Positions 34,799 to 43,552 of a stretch of DNA of 59,927 nt are shown one piece after another; position 1 is the stretch's first letter; each line of letters opens with the position of its first letter. Origin of the DNA: Burkholderiaceae bacterium (lineage in GTDB: Bacteria; Pseudomonadota; Gammaproteobacteria; Burkholderiales; Burkholderiaceae_F). The DNA lies in contig JAFAIM010000082.1 in NCBI GenBank assembly GCA_019236735.1, positions 1 through 59,927 on the forward strand. The letters run 5' to 3'. The position numbers and the translations under genes were made by a program. Below the pieces are notes generated by a model. That model saw nothing but the letters and a program-made list of their open reading frames with translations. It had not been told where the DNA came from and made no database searches.

Positions 34799-35089
34799 TC
34801 AGGTACTTGCCAACGAGATCCTCACTCGCTTGCCGATTGCATTGGCAGCTTTCACCACAGAGGCCAAGGTCGCCGATGGATTGCCCGGGTCAAGCAGGCG
34901 ATCGAGTTGAGCTCGCGTGGTTCCCATCCGCTTGGCCATTGCCGTCTTCGTCAAACGTTTTGCCTTCATCCCGCGCTCCAGCTGGTGCGCCAGGACGCGC
35001 TTCACGGCGAGTGCCTGGACTTCATCGAAGATACCTTCCTCCTTCAGGAAGTCGTCAAAGTCAGAGCCTTTGTGTGGGTTGCGCTTCAT
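34799..35089 (-). CDS. HigA-type antitoxin (XRE-family HTH)
   Basis: 96 residues. Helix-turn-helix LTKTAMAKRMGTTRAQLDRLLDPGNPSATLASVVKAANAIGKRVRI in the C-terminal half; the N-terminus MKRNPHKGSDFDDFLKEEGIFDEVQALAVKRVL is typical of antitoxins partnered with HigB/Gp49-like toxins. The ATG overlaps the remnant toxin stop, as in intact toxin-first operons. Confidence 0.82.
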   Translation of the reverse strand: MKRNPHKGSDFDDFLKEEGIFDEVQALAVKRVLAHQLERGMKAKRLTKTAMAKRMGTTRAQLDRLLDPGNPSATLASVVKAANAIGKRVRISLAST

Positions 35090-35260
35090 GATCCACTCCG
35101 TACCTTCTTCAGCCGTTCCCGCGCGAGATCGAGATCGGGTTTGGGAGCCTTGCGCTTTCAGCCCATCCCGCACCGGTTCGGCGCCGGACTCCTCGCGATA
35201 GAAGCGAACCGAAAGTTTCGGGAGGTTTTGTCTCTTCGCGAGTGAACGGGAGTGTATCAT
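35086..35260 (-). pseudogene. HigB/Gp49-like toxin with internal deletion
   Basis: The 5' part reads LPKLSVRFYREESGAEPVRDGLKA, the N-terminus of RelE-superfamily HigB (phage Gp49-like) toxins. About 10 bases later another frame carries the family C-terminus KAPKPDLDLARERLKKVRSGS and a TGA overlapping the antitoxin ATG. About 55 central residues with the catalytic positions are missing. The exact start is uncertain; TGATACACT near 35259 may be a -10 region. Confidence 0.75.
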
Positions 35261-35599
35261 TTTTGGAACGCGCCGAGCACGCCACACGCGGGTAAGGCAC
35301 TGCTGGCGGTGGGTTGGGCGTCGCGGCGGCGGTCGTTCGGAGGACTCCGGCTCCGCCCGAGCCTATGTTCGCGGCGATCATCAGGGACTACCGGGAGTGG
35401 TAGTTCGAGGCGCGCAATCGTTCGGTTATCAAATAGCGACTTGCCATTGATTCCGGATCGTTAAGGTGCGCGATTCGATGCGAGGAGCTTGAACCTGAAA
35501 TGTCGGCCAATTTGGGGGTCACTTCGCCGCACCAGCATGCGGCGGGGCGTGATCTGATGGTGGTCAACTGGCCGCACGTCCCGGCGCAGAGGACCTTCC
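35261..35599. other. Gene-poor gap
   Basis: 339 bases between the toxin remnant and the lipoprotein gene. It holds a GCCGCA-CCAGCA-TGCGGC hairpin at about 35528-35545 and a short stretch GCAATCGTTCGGTTA near 35417 resembling the end of the ribosomal-spacer repeat. No convincing gene or promoter. Confidence 0.5.
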
Positions 35600-35908
35600 A
35601 TGAGATCGAGCATTGTTGGCATTTCAGTGGCCGCCGCGCTTTGGGTCGCCGGGTGCGCGACTGTGCACGAAACGACCGGTTCCGATGGCCGCGAAGCGTA
35701 TGCGTTGAATTGCAGCGGCAGCATGCGCGGATGGCACAACTGCTACTCCGCGGCAGACAGTCTCTGCGGCAAGGCGGGATATGACGTTCTCGATCGATCC
35801 GACCGAGACGTCAAGCTTGCATCGGCCGGCGGTAACGCCCACAGCTTTGATGCGAGCGCAATGAAGACGAACGACCGCTCGATGCTGGTCGTCTGCAGAG
35901 TCTGGTAG
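35600..35908 (+). CDS. Small lipoprotein
   Basis: 102 residues. Signal MRSSIVGISVAAALWVAGC with lipobox VAGC, then a Cys-containing mature part (NCSGSMRGWHNCYSAADSLCG, MLVVCRVW) with four further cysteines that could form two disulfides. GAGG lies 7 bases before the ATG. Resembles small Burkholderiales lipoproteins of unknown role; not otherwise recognised. Confidence 0.72.
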   Translation: MRSSIVGISVAAALWVAGCATVHETTGSDGREAYALNCSGSMRGWHNCYSAADSLCGKAGYDVLDRSDRDVKLASAGGNAHSFDASAMKTNDRSMLVVCRVW

Positions 35909-35957
35909 CGCCCGCCTGCTCCGCGGCGGCCCGCTCGCTGCCAAGATCCAGTAATCG

Positions 35958-36398
35958 CTACGAGCCCTCGGATCGTGCCTCTGGCGGAGCGTCGTAGAGC
36001 TTGCCACGATCCAGTCGGGCCACTACGTCCGGGTAGGGTGCGAACCCCAAGCCCGCGTAAAACGGCTGCACATCCTCCGAGGCGACCAGCATCGTCCGCC
36101 AGACCGGAAGCCGGTCCAACAGGGACTGCATCAGCTTTCTGCCGAGGCCACGCTTCTGATAGGCGGGGTGGACAGCGACGTCGTACACGAAGGCGTGATA
36201 TTCGCCATCGGTAATCGCCCTGGCTGCGCCGACCAGGCGCTCCCCGTCGTATGCAAAGCAGACGACCGGACTGTTCAGGAAAGCCCGTCGCAGCTTGTCT
36301 CCCTTGCGCCCGCCCAGATTTGCCAGCGCGAACAATGCTTCGAGCTCCTGCCAGTTCATCCTCGAGTGGTCCTGAAGCAACTCGATCCCTGACGACAC
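35958..36398 (-). CDS. GNAT-family N-acetyltransferase
   Basis: 146 residues. GNAT core: CFAYDGERLVGAARAITDG, then YDVAVHPAYQKRGLGRKLMQSLLDRL (acetyl-CoA loop) and FYAGLGFAPYPDVVARLD. The GTG start at 36398 follows GGAGA by 5 bases. It is divergent from the arsR-like gene and may share its promoter region. Substrate unknown. Confidence 0.85.
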   Translation of the reverse strand: MSSGIELLQDHSRMNWQELEALFALANLGGRKGDKLRRAFLNSPVVCFAYDGERLVGAARAITDGEYHAFVYDVAVHPAYQKRGLGRKLMQSLLDRLPVWRTMLVASEDVQPFYAGLGFAPYPDVVARLDRGKLYDAPPEARSEGS

Positions 36399-36413
36399 AG
36401 TTTCTCCGATGTG

Positions 36414-36441
36414 TTGACACGCGACTATATTTCTATAATAC
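36414..36441 (+). promoter_or_regulatory. Promoter region of the arsR-like gene
   Basis: TTGACA at 36414-36419 with TATAAT at 36434-36439 (14-base gap) or TAATAC at 36436-36441 (16-base gap). The AT-rich tract here contrasts with the GC-rich surroundings. Repression by the downstream ArsR protein is likely by family rule, but no certain operator repeat is visible. Confidence 0.6.
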
Positions 36442-36495
36442 TGGAAACGTAGAATCTACAAGCAGCTGATCGATCGACTGCTGAGGAGCATCTCC

Positions 36496-36891
36496 GTGCA
36501 AAACGTCCGGGCCATAGCACGCCGGGAGCCCCCGCCCCAGATTAGCAGCGCGAATGAAAACCGCCAGGCCGTCGTCGCGCTGGCTGCATTGGCGCAGGAG
36601 ACGAGGCTTGCGATATTCCGACTCCTGGTCCAGCAGGGGCCCGAGGGAATTGCGGCAGGCGAGATCGGCGAGCGGCTTCAGCTCGCGGGCGCGACCCTGT
36701 CGTTTCACCTGAAGGAGCTGTCGCACGCAAAGCTGATTGCCGCGCGCCAAGCGGGGCGCTTCATCTACTACAGCGCGGACTATCGAGCGATGAGCGGCCT
36801 GATCGATTACCTCACCCGGAACTGCTGTCAGGGAGCAACTTGCGATATCGCGTGTGCTCCGACAGCGCAACGCAAGCGGAGAACACCATGA
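36496..36891 (+). CDS. arsR: ArsR-family transcriptional repressor
   Basis: 131 residues. Winged helix: LAALAQETRLAIFRLLVQQGPEGIAAGEIGERLQLAGATLSFHLKELSHAKLI, then GRFIYYSADYRAM. A C-terminal Cys cluster (NCCQGATCDIAC) could bind As(III), as in ArsR subtypes with C-terminal thiols. GTG start 8 bases after GAGGAG. The stop overlaps the ArsI-like gene. Confidence 0.9.
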   Translation: MQNVRAIARREPPPQISSANENRQAVVALAALAQETRLAIFRLLVQQGPEGIAAGEIGERLQLAGATLSFHLKELSHAKLIAARQAGRFIYYSADYRAMSGLIDYLTRNCCQGATCDIACAPTAQRKRRTP

Positions 36892-37349
36892 AACGATTCC
36901 ACGTGCACGTCGCTGTCCAGGATCTGGCCGCCAGCATCCGTTTCTATTCGTCGATATTCGGTGCGCCGCCCTCGGTGCAGAAGTCCGACTACGCCAAGTG
37001 GATGCTCGAGGATCCGCGCGTCAACTTCGCCATCTCTCAGCGAGGCGCAGCGGCGGGAGTGAACCATTTGGGGATTCAGGTCGACTCCGCCGAGGAGTTG
37101 ACGATGCTGCGCGAGCAGGCCGCTGCCGCCGAAATCGATGCGCGCGATGAGACGGGCGCCAACTGCTGCTACGCGAGCTCCGACAAGTATTGGGTGCAGG
37201 ACCCGCAGGGTGTCGCCTGGGAGACCTTCCACACGCTCGGCAGCATTCCCGTGTACGGTCAAAGCACAGCGGACCGTTCCTGCTGCATGCCGGAAACGCC
37301 GCTTAGTCGTGCACCCCTGTCGAAATCGAATACCTGCTGCACTGGATGA
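36888..37349 (+). CDS. arsI: ArsI/CadI-type vicinal-oxygen-chelate protein
   Basis: 153 residues. MKRFHVHVAVQDLAASIRFYSSIFGAPPSVQKSDYAKWMLEDPRVNFAIS is the N-terminus of the CadI/ArsI family. Candidate metal ligands His5 or His7, His60 and Glu112; vicinal cysteines Cys93-Cys94 in GANCCYAS match the As-binding pair of ArsI C-As lyases. ArsI removes the methyl group from trivalent methylarsenicals. Extra Cys in the C-terminus (SCCMPE, NTCCTG). Coupled to arsR by ATGA. Confidence 0.85.
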   Translation: MKRFHVHVAVQDLAASIRFYSSIFGAPPSVQKSDYAKWMLEDPRVNFAISQRGAAAGVNHLGIQVDSAEELTMLREQAAAAEIDARDETGANCCYASSDKYWVQDPQGVAWETFHTLGSIPVYGQSTADRSCCMPETPLSRAPLSKSNTCCTG

Positions 37350-37352
37350 CGC

Positions 37353-37997
37353 TCAGAGAAGATCCCAATCGTCTCCGTCGTCATCCGCAAGATCCGGCGG
37401 CAGTTCCTTGCCCAGGTATGCGACCGCGATCAGCACGCAAACCGCAGTTGCGGTCAACGTGATGCCGAACGGGACGACTGCGCGGCTGGGCACCTCGTTC
37501 AGCCGATAGATCAGGTTCGAGGTCGATAGCAGCAGCGCCAGCAAGTTGCCGACCACGTGGACCCAGCAGGTCTTCGAGGGGCGCAGCTGGCCCATCCGGA
37601 CGTATCGGATCAGTCCGTCGGCCGCTGCCACCACCCCTGTTGCCAAGCCCGCGCCGAGCAGCCATTCGGAGGCCTGCGAGCAAATGGGTGCAGCGGTCAG
37701 CCAGTACAACCCATCGCAGGCGAGCGCCGCTCCCAGCAACGTCGCGGGCAGCGAGACCAGCAGGATGTACAGCGAATCCCAGACGTACAACGGCTCGGGG
37801 AAGGGCTCGGTCGTCTGTCCGTGCGCTTCTGTCTTTCCCCGCGCCTCTTCGTGACGGACGGCGGCCAACCTCACGTTGGCTTTCTCTTTGGGGAGGATAG
37901 GAACCGCGGCCATCCTCGCCCTGGGGAGGATATGGACCGGGACGGCCGCCATCGTCGCCTTCGTGTTGTCTTTCATGAGGATTTCGATTGTGGCCAT
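37353..37997 (-). CDS. Membrane protein with DUF2231-like four-helix region
   Basis: 214 residues. The first 75 residues are odd, basic and Ala/Val-rich, with a repeated AAVP(V/I)HILPR-like pattern. From about 75 four hydrophobic segments follow: SLYILLVSLPATLLGAALAC, LLGAGLATGVVAAADGLI, CWVHVVGNLLALLLSTSNLIY and FGITLTATAVCVLIAVAYLG. DUF2231 is the best guess from the pattern. GGAGG precedes the ATG. It lies 13 bases after a GNAT gene, so co-transcribed with it. Confidence 0.7.
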   Translation of the reverse strand: MATIEILMKDNTKATMAAVPVHILPRARMAAVPILPKEKANVRLAAVRHEEARGKTEAHGQTTEPFPEPLYVWDSLYILLVSLPATLLGAALACDGLYWLTAAPICSQASEWLLGAGLATGVVAAADGLIRYVRMGQLRPSKTCWVHVVGNLLALLLSTSNLIYRLNEVPSRAVVPFGITLTATAVCVLIAVAYLGKELPPDLADDDGDDWDLL

Positions 37998-38010
37998 CGT
38001 CGCCTCCGTT

Positions 38011-38589
38011 TCAGGAAATCAGAATCGGTTCGGCAAGTTCAAACGGCGTGGCGCCGGCGCGAGCCCCGTTCCACTGGAAACGCAACGAGTCGTCCGCCAG
38101 CGTGATGAGCGATGCGTCCGATTCCCCGTCCGCGCTGTAGTCGTTTGACCGCGCACGCCGCATGCTCAGCGTCCCGTCCGCGCAGGACACGCGCATCCCG
38201 ACACGCTGCGCCAGCCGCCGGAGCGCCGGATTGAGGTTCAGGTTGCGTGCGAACAAAGTGTCCAGGCCGCGCGCGCGTGCGAACACGCGGGCTTGGGGTA
38301 GCAGCAGCGTTCCAATTCCCATGTTGCGGGCCCACGCCGACACGCTCAAGCCGACGGTCACTCCGGATCCCATCGATTCGAGGTGCAGCACGCCGGAGAC
38401 GTCGCCGTCGGGCTCGACCACCAGCAATACGCTGTCGCCACACATGTACAGACTCTCGACGTAAGCGACGATCTGCTCGTCGGTCATCTCCCAGCCGAAT
38501 CTCAGGAAGCGGTCGCCGAGGCCCAGCGCCAGAAAGTGCGCTGCCAGGTCGTGAAAGTGAAAATTCGTCGGTGAGGTCGTCGTTCTCAT
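38011..38589 (-). CDS. GNAT-like protein, paralogue 1
   Basis: 192 residues. HFLALGLGDRFLRFGWEMTDEQIVAYVESL, VLLVVEPDGDVSGVLHLES, then VGLSVSAWARNMGIGTLLLPQARVFARARGLDTLFARNLNLNPALRRLAQRVGM with the GNAT acetyl-CoA region. Strong AAAGGAGG upstream of the ATG. Clearly paralogous to the gene at 38720-39310. Substrate unknown. Confidence 0.78.
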   Translation of the reverse strand: MRTTTSPTNFHFHDLAAHFLALGLGDRFLRFGWEMTDEQIVAYVESLYMCGDSVLLVVEPDGDVSGVLHLESMGSGVTVGLSVSAWARNMGIGTLLLPQARVFARARGLDTLFARNLNLNPALRRLAQRVGMRVSCADGTLSMRRARSNDYSADGESDASLITLADDSLRFQWNGARAGATPFELAEPILIS

Positions 38590-38719
38590 GGAAAAAGCAC
38601 CTCCTTTGCGGCCGATCTGCGATCGACTGCTTTTGGTGAAAAACCGGGGCGTGTGAGTCGCGGTCTGGCGGTCGCCAGCTAGGTGTCGCGCAATCGCCAG
38701 GGCACGGTTGGCTCCCTTT

Positions 38720-39310
38720 TCAGGAGAGGATCGCCACGGGGGTCATGGCTGCGTCCGCCGGGGTGTCGGCGTTCGCGTTCTCGGCGTCGGGGCGCAATGC
38801 CTCGTCGGCGAGCGTGACGCTCCCGGCGAAACCGATGCGCTGCACCTCCTGCTGTCCGCCAGCCGGCGGCACGGCGTCGATCGCGCTGATCACGCCGGAG
38901 GCGCACATGACGTTCATACCCAAGCTGAGGGCCAGGCGCTGCAATGCGCTGTTGAAGCCGAGGTTCGGAACGAACAAGGTCTGTACGCCATGCGCACGCG
39001 CGAGCACGCCGGCGCGCTGCAGAAGCGCCGTTCCGACTCCCAGGTTGCGCGCCCACGACGACACGCTCAGACCGAGCGTCGGGCCGCTCGAGGTCAGATC
39101 GAGAGTCAGCACTCCCGAGATGTCTTGGTCTCGCTCGACCACAACGAAGACCTTGGCTGCCGTGGTGAACAGCCGCTCCGCATAGGCGACGATGTCGATG
39201 TCGGTCAATACCCGGCCGAACCGCAACAGGCGGTCGCCGGACGTCAGGCCGAGAAGGTGCCTGACCAGTCTGCGAAAGTGAAGCTGCGTCGGACAGATTG
39301 CGGTTCTCAT
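38720..39310 (-). CDS. GNAT-like protein, paralogue 2
   Basis: 196 residues from the ATG at 39310, after GGGAGGAG. Same plan as paralogue 1: HLLGLTSGDRLLRFGRVLTDIDIVAYAERL, VFVVVERDQDISGVLTLDL, LGLSVSSWARNLGVGTALLQRAGVLARAHGVQTLFVPNLGFNSALQRLALSLGM. A tail of about 50 residues differs. The pair arose by tandem duplication; their leader carries a tiny ORF and hairpins. Confidence 0.78.
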   Translation of the reverse strand: MRTAICPTQLHFRRLVRHLLGLTSGDRLLRFGRVLTDIDIVAYAERLFTTAAKVFVVVERDQDISGVLTLDLTSSGPTLGLSVSSWARNLGVGTALLQRAGVLARAHGVQTLFVPNLGFNSALQRLALSLGMNVMCASGVISAIDAVPPAGGQQEVQRIGFAGSVTLADEALRPDAENANADTPADAAMTPVAILS

Positions 39311-39392
39311 GACAAGACTCCTCCCTGGCGCCCGACTCGGACGCGAGCCGCGGCGCTTTTCAGGAACAGGTTGGAACATGCGGAGCGGGCAC

Positions 39393-39410
39393 CCGCGTCG
39401 GTCGACGCGG
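39393..39410 (-). promoter_or_regulatory. Perfect 7-bp hairpin after the tiny ORF
   Basis: CCGCGTC-GGTC-GACGCGG, a strong stem 17 bases after the MEDSIF stop on the minus strand and about 80 bases before the GNAT paralogue 2 start. No U-run. Together with the tiny ORF it has the shape of a leader regulatory region. Confidence 0.45.
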
Positions 39411-39426
39411 CCCGTCCGCCCTGAAA

Positions 39427-39447
39427 TCAGAAGATCGAATCTTCCAT
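39427..39447 (-). CDS. Possible six-codon leader peptide MEDSIF
   Basis: ATG GAA GAT TCG ATC TTC TGA, preceded by AGGAGGTAAGAC, one of the strongest ribosome sites in the window. The coding bases themselves form a perfect hairpin, GAAGAT-TCG-ATCTTC (39430-39444). It may be a leader peptide controlling the GNAT genes downstream, or chance. Confidence 0.35.
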   Translation of the reverse strand: MEDSIF

Positions 39448-39794
39448 GTCTTACCTCCTGCAGCGTTCTACTGTTTGCTCGTGTTTCTGCATCGGGTACA
39501 GCGATTCGTGGTTCGCGCAGCTGAGGCTTCCCGGTTCCAAGACCGTCGAGCGGAAGTGATCAGTGACGCTCGAAGCCAACAGGTCCTGCGCGATGCCGAC
39601 ACTATGAGGCAACGCAGGCGCCGATCGCAACCAGGTTTTGACACCTGAACTTGGTAAACCGATGAGACGCCAGAAACCGCGACCGTGCGCGTGCGATGCG
39701 CACTCGATCGGTGCTGCGGGAACAACGATTACCGCGACGTTCGACTGTCGGGACTAAGGGGAAACTCGGAGCGACACGGTGGCCCGTGTCACAT
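39448..39794. other. Gene-poor gap
   Basis: 347 bases without a gene that can be supported. Open frames on both strands here have no ribosome site or recognisable domain. Confidence 0.5.
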
Positions 39795-39944
39795 TCAAAC
39801 GTGTCCGAACACGTTGCCGACGATCCACGCCAGAGCGAATGCGGCGGACAACAGCAGGACTTTGAGAAACTGAGCCATGTCGCGAAGGACGCGACCGAGA
39901 GCCGCGCCCGGAGGATTACGTTCCGCCTGTTCATCGGCAGACAT
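39795..39944 (-). CDS. Possible 49-residue single-span membrane protein
   Basis: MSADEQAERNPPGAALGRVL, a short linker, then the hydrophobic segment FLKVLLLSAAFALAWIVGNVFG and a GHV end. Soluble charged N-terminus and one membrane span. It lies 81 bases after hemB on the same strand. Weak ribosome site; an internal ATG at 39878 would give 27 residues. Not recognised. Confidence 0.42.
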   Translation of the reverse strand: MSADEQAERNPPGAALGRVLRDMAQFLKVLLLSAAFALAWIVGNVFGHV

Positions 39945-40025
39945 GGCACCGATCTTGAGGCAGACGCGCCGCCCGAAACGCGCGATCGACGGGTGGATGA
40001 CCCCGTAATTCGCCGGCGATTTGCC

Positions 40026-41727
<1,702 letters not shown>

Positions 41728-41790
41728 GATGGCGGAGCGGCGGCGGGGAGGGCTAGAATCCGCAGCATAACAACCGCTCGTATTGGATCG

Positions 41791-42459
41791 ATGATGGAGA
41801 GGATCGACCCTCGCAGCATTGCGCACGCCGCGCTCTCGTTCGCAGCCGCTTGGCTGGTCGGGCAGGTCGCGTGGGCCGAGCAGAAGTCCATGCCGCCCGC
41901 GGACGCCTCAAAAGGACAGCAGATCGCGAGCCAGGCGTGCGCCGCCTGTCATGGGGCCGACGGCAACTCGGCCGTTGCCACGTATCCGAAGCTGGCCGGG
42001 CAAAGCGCGGAGTACCTGGTCAAGCAGCTGACCGATCTGGCCAAGCCCGCGGGTGACAAGAACGGCCGCGAAAACGCGGTGATGGGTGCCTTTGCGTTGA
42101 CGCTTTCGGAACCGGACCGGCGCAACGTGGCAGCGTGGTTCTCGAAACAGGCGCTGACGCCGGCGCTGGGCCGCGACAAGGCGTCGGCCGATCTGGGTGG
42201 GCAGATCTACCGCAGCGGGATACCGGACAAGGCGGTGCCGGCCTGCGCCGGCTGCCATGGCCCAACGGGAGCGGGCCTGCCGGTGCTGTATCCGCGAATC
42301 AGCGGCCAGTTTGCCGAGTACCTGGCGGCAGAGCTGAAGGCGTTTCGCGACGGCACCCGGCGCAACAGCGTGCCGATGGAGCAGATTGGGTTTCGACTGT
42401 CGGATTCCGAGATCGCTGCGGTAACCGACTTCGCTGCAGGGCTACGCGGCGGTAAGTAG
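41791..42459 (+). CDS. Di-haem cytochrome c4-like protein
   Basis: 222 residues. Signal peptide (ALSFAAAWLVGQVAWA), then two similar class I haem domains with CAACH (about 50) and CAGCH (about 153), each followed by YP(K/R)(L/I)(A/S)GQ and an axial-Met region. Periplasmic electron carrier to terminal oxidases or a related sink. ATG ATG start; the second is equally possible. Confidence 0.92.
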   Translation: MMERIDPRSIAHAALSFAAAWLVGQVAWAEQKSMPPADASKGQQIASQACAACHGADGNSAVATYPKLAGQSAEYLVKQLTDLAKPAGDKNGRENAVMGAFALTLSEPDRRNVAAWFSKQALTPALGRDKASADLGGQIYRSGIPDKAVPACAGCHGPTGAGLPVLYPRISGQFAEYLAAELKAFRDGTRRNSVPMEQIGFRLSDSEIAAVTDFAAGLRGGK

Positions 42460-42461
42460 CG

Positions 42462-43502
42462 CTAGCTTTTGCCGAACGCTTCGTTGCCCTGCTGCGTCAC
42501 CCGCACGAACGTCGTTCGTTTCGACAGTTCCTTTAGGCGGCGCGCACCCACATAGGCGCATGCCGAGCGCAGGCCGCCCAGGATCTCCTGCACCGTACCC
42601 ACCACATCGCCGCGGTACGGCACCAGCACTTCCTTGCCCTCGGCGGCGCGGTATTCGGCAATGCCTCCAGCGTGGCGTTGCATTGCTGTCTTTGAGCTCA
42701 TCCCGTAGAAGCGCTGGAACTGCTGGCCGTCGCGCTCGACGATCTCGCCGCCGCATTGCGAGTGTCCGGCCAGCATTCCACCGAGCATCACGAAGTCAGC
42801 CCCGGCGCCGAACGCTTTGGCGATGTCGCCCGGGGTCACGCAGCCGCCGTCGGAGCAGATGTGCCCACCGAGGCCGTGCGCAGCGTCAGCGCATTCGATC
42901 ACGGCCGACAACTGTGGGTAGCCGACACCGGTCATCATCCGGGTCGTGCAAACCGACCCGGGCCCGATGCCGACTTTGACGATGTCGGCACCGGAAAGGA
43001 TCAGCTCCTCGGTCATCTCGCCGGTCACGACGTTGCCCGCCATGATGACCAGGTGCGGATAGCGGCCTCGGATGCGCCGGACGAAGTCGACAAAGTTCTG
43101 GTGATAGCCGTTGGCCACGTCGATGCAAACGTACTCGATGGCGCCGCCCGCCCCGTCGACGGTTTTGCGGAAGCGTTCCTCGTCGGCCGGAGTGATTCCG
43201 GCCGAGAACATTGCGGCCGACTTGCGCTGCAGTGCGCGGAAGTATTCGACGAGGCGCGCCGGCTCGTAGTGCTTGTGCAGCGCGACCGACAGTCCGAGCG
43301 GCTCCAGCGCGCCCGCCATCTCGATCGTCCCGGTCGCGTCCATGTTCGCGGCGATGATCGGTATTCCCCGGTAGCGCAGGGCGGCGTGTCGGAACCGGAA
43401 TTCGCGCTCGATATCGACATCGGCGCGCGAGGTGAGCGTCGACCGCTTGGGCCGGATCAGCACGTCCTTGAAGTCCAGCTTAACTTCATGCTCGATGTGC
43501 AT
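42462..43502 (-). CDS. guaC: GMP reductase
   Basis: 346 residues, the GuaC1 length. [19 protein letters not shown] start, [11 protein letters not shown], and the active-site Cys in [20 protein letters not shown]-terminal [16 protein letters not shown] and VPYRGDV. It reduces GMP to IMP with NADPH, in contrast to IMP dehydrogenase, from which it differs by lacking the CBS pair. The 3' ends of guaC and cytochrome c are 2 bases apart. Confidence 0.95.
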   Translation of the reverse strand: MHIEHEVKLDFKDVLIRPKRSTLTSRADVDIEREFRFRHAALRYRGIPIIAANMDATGTIEMAGALEPLGLSVALHKHYEPARLVEYFRALQRKSAAMFSAGITPADEERFRKTVDGAGGAIEYVCIDVANGYHQNFVDFVRRIRGRYPHLVIMAGNVVTGEMTEELILSGADIVKVGIGPGSVCTTRMMTGVGYPQLSAVIECADAAHGLGGHICSDGGCVTPGDIAKAFGAGADFVMLGGMLAGHSQCGGEIVERDGQQFQRFYGMSSKTAMQRHAGGIAEYRAAEGKEVLVPYRGDVVGTVQEILGGLRSACAYVGARRLKELSKRTTFVRVTQQGNEAFGKS

Positions 43503-43552
43503 CGTCGCTCCGCTGTTGCAGGTCCGCGGCAATCAGGCGCAATCAGGCGCAA

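Noticed and set aside
35480-35600. Insertion-sequence end upstream of the lipoprotein gene
   Set aside because: The hairpin and the surrounding sequence looked vaguely like an IS end, but no transposase frame or matching inverted repeat is present.
34290-36400. Genomic island integrated at tRNA-Lys
   Set aside because: The tRNA is followed by accessory genes, but no integrase and no second copy of the tRNA 3' end was found in the window.
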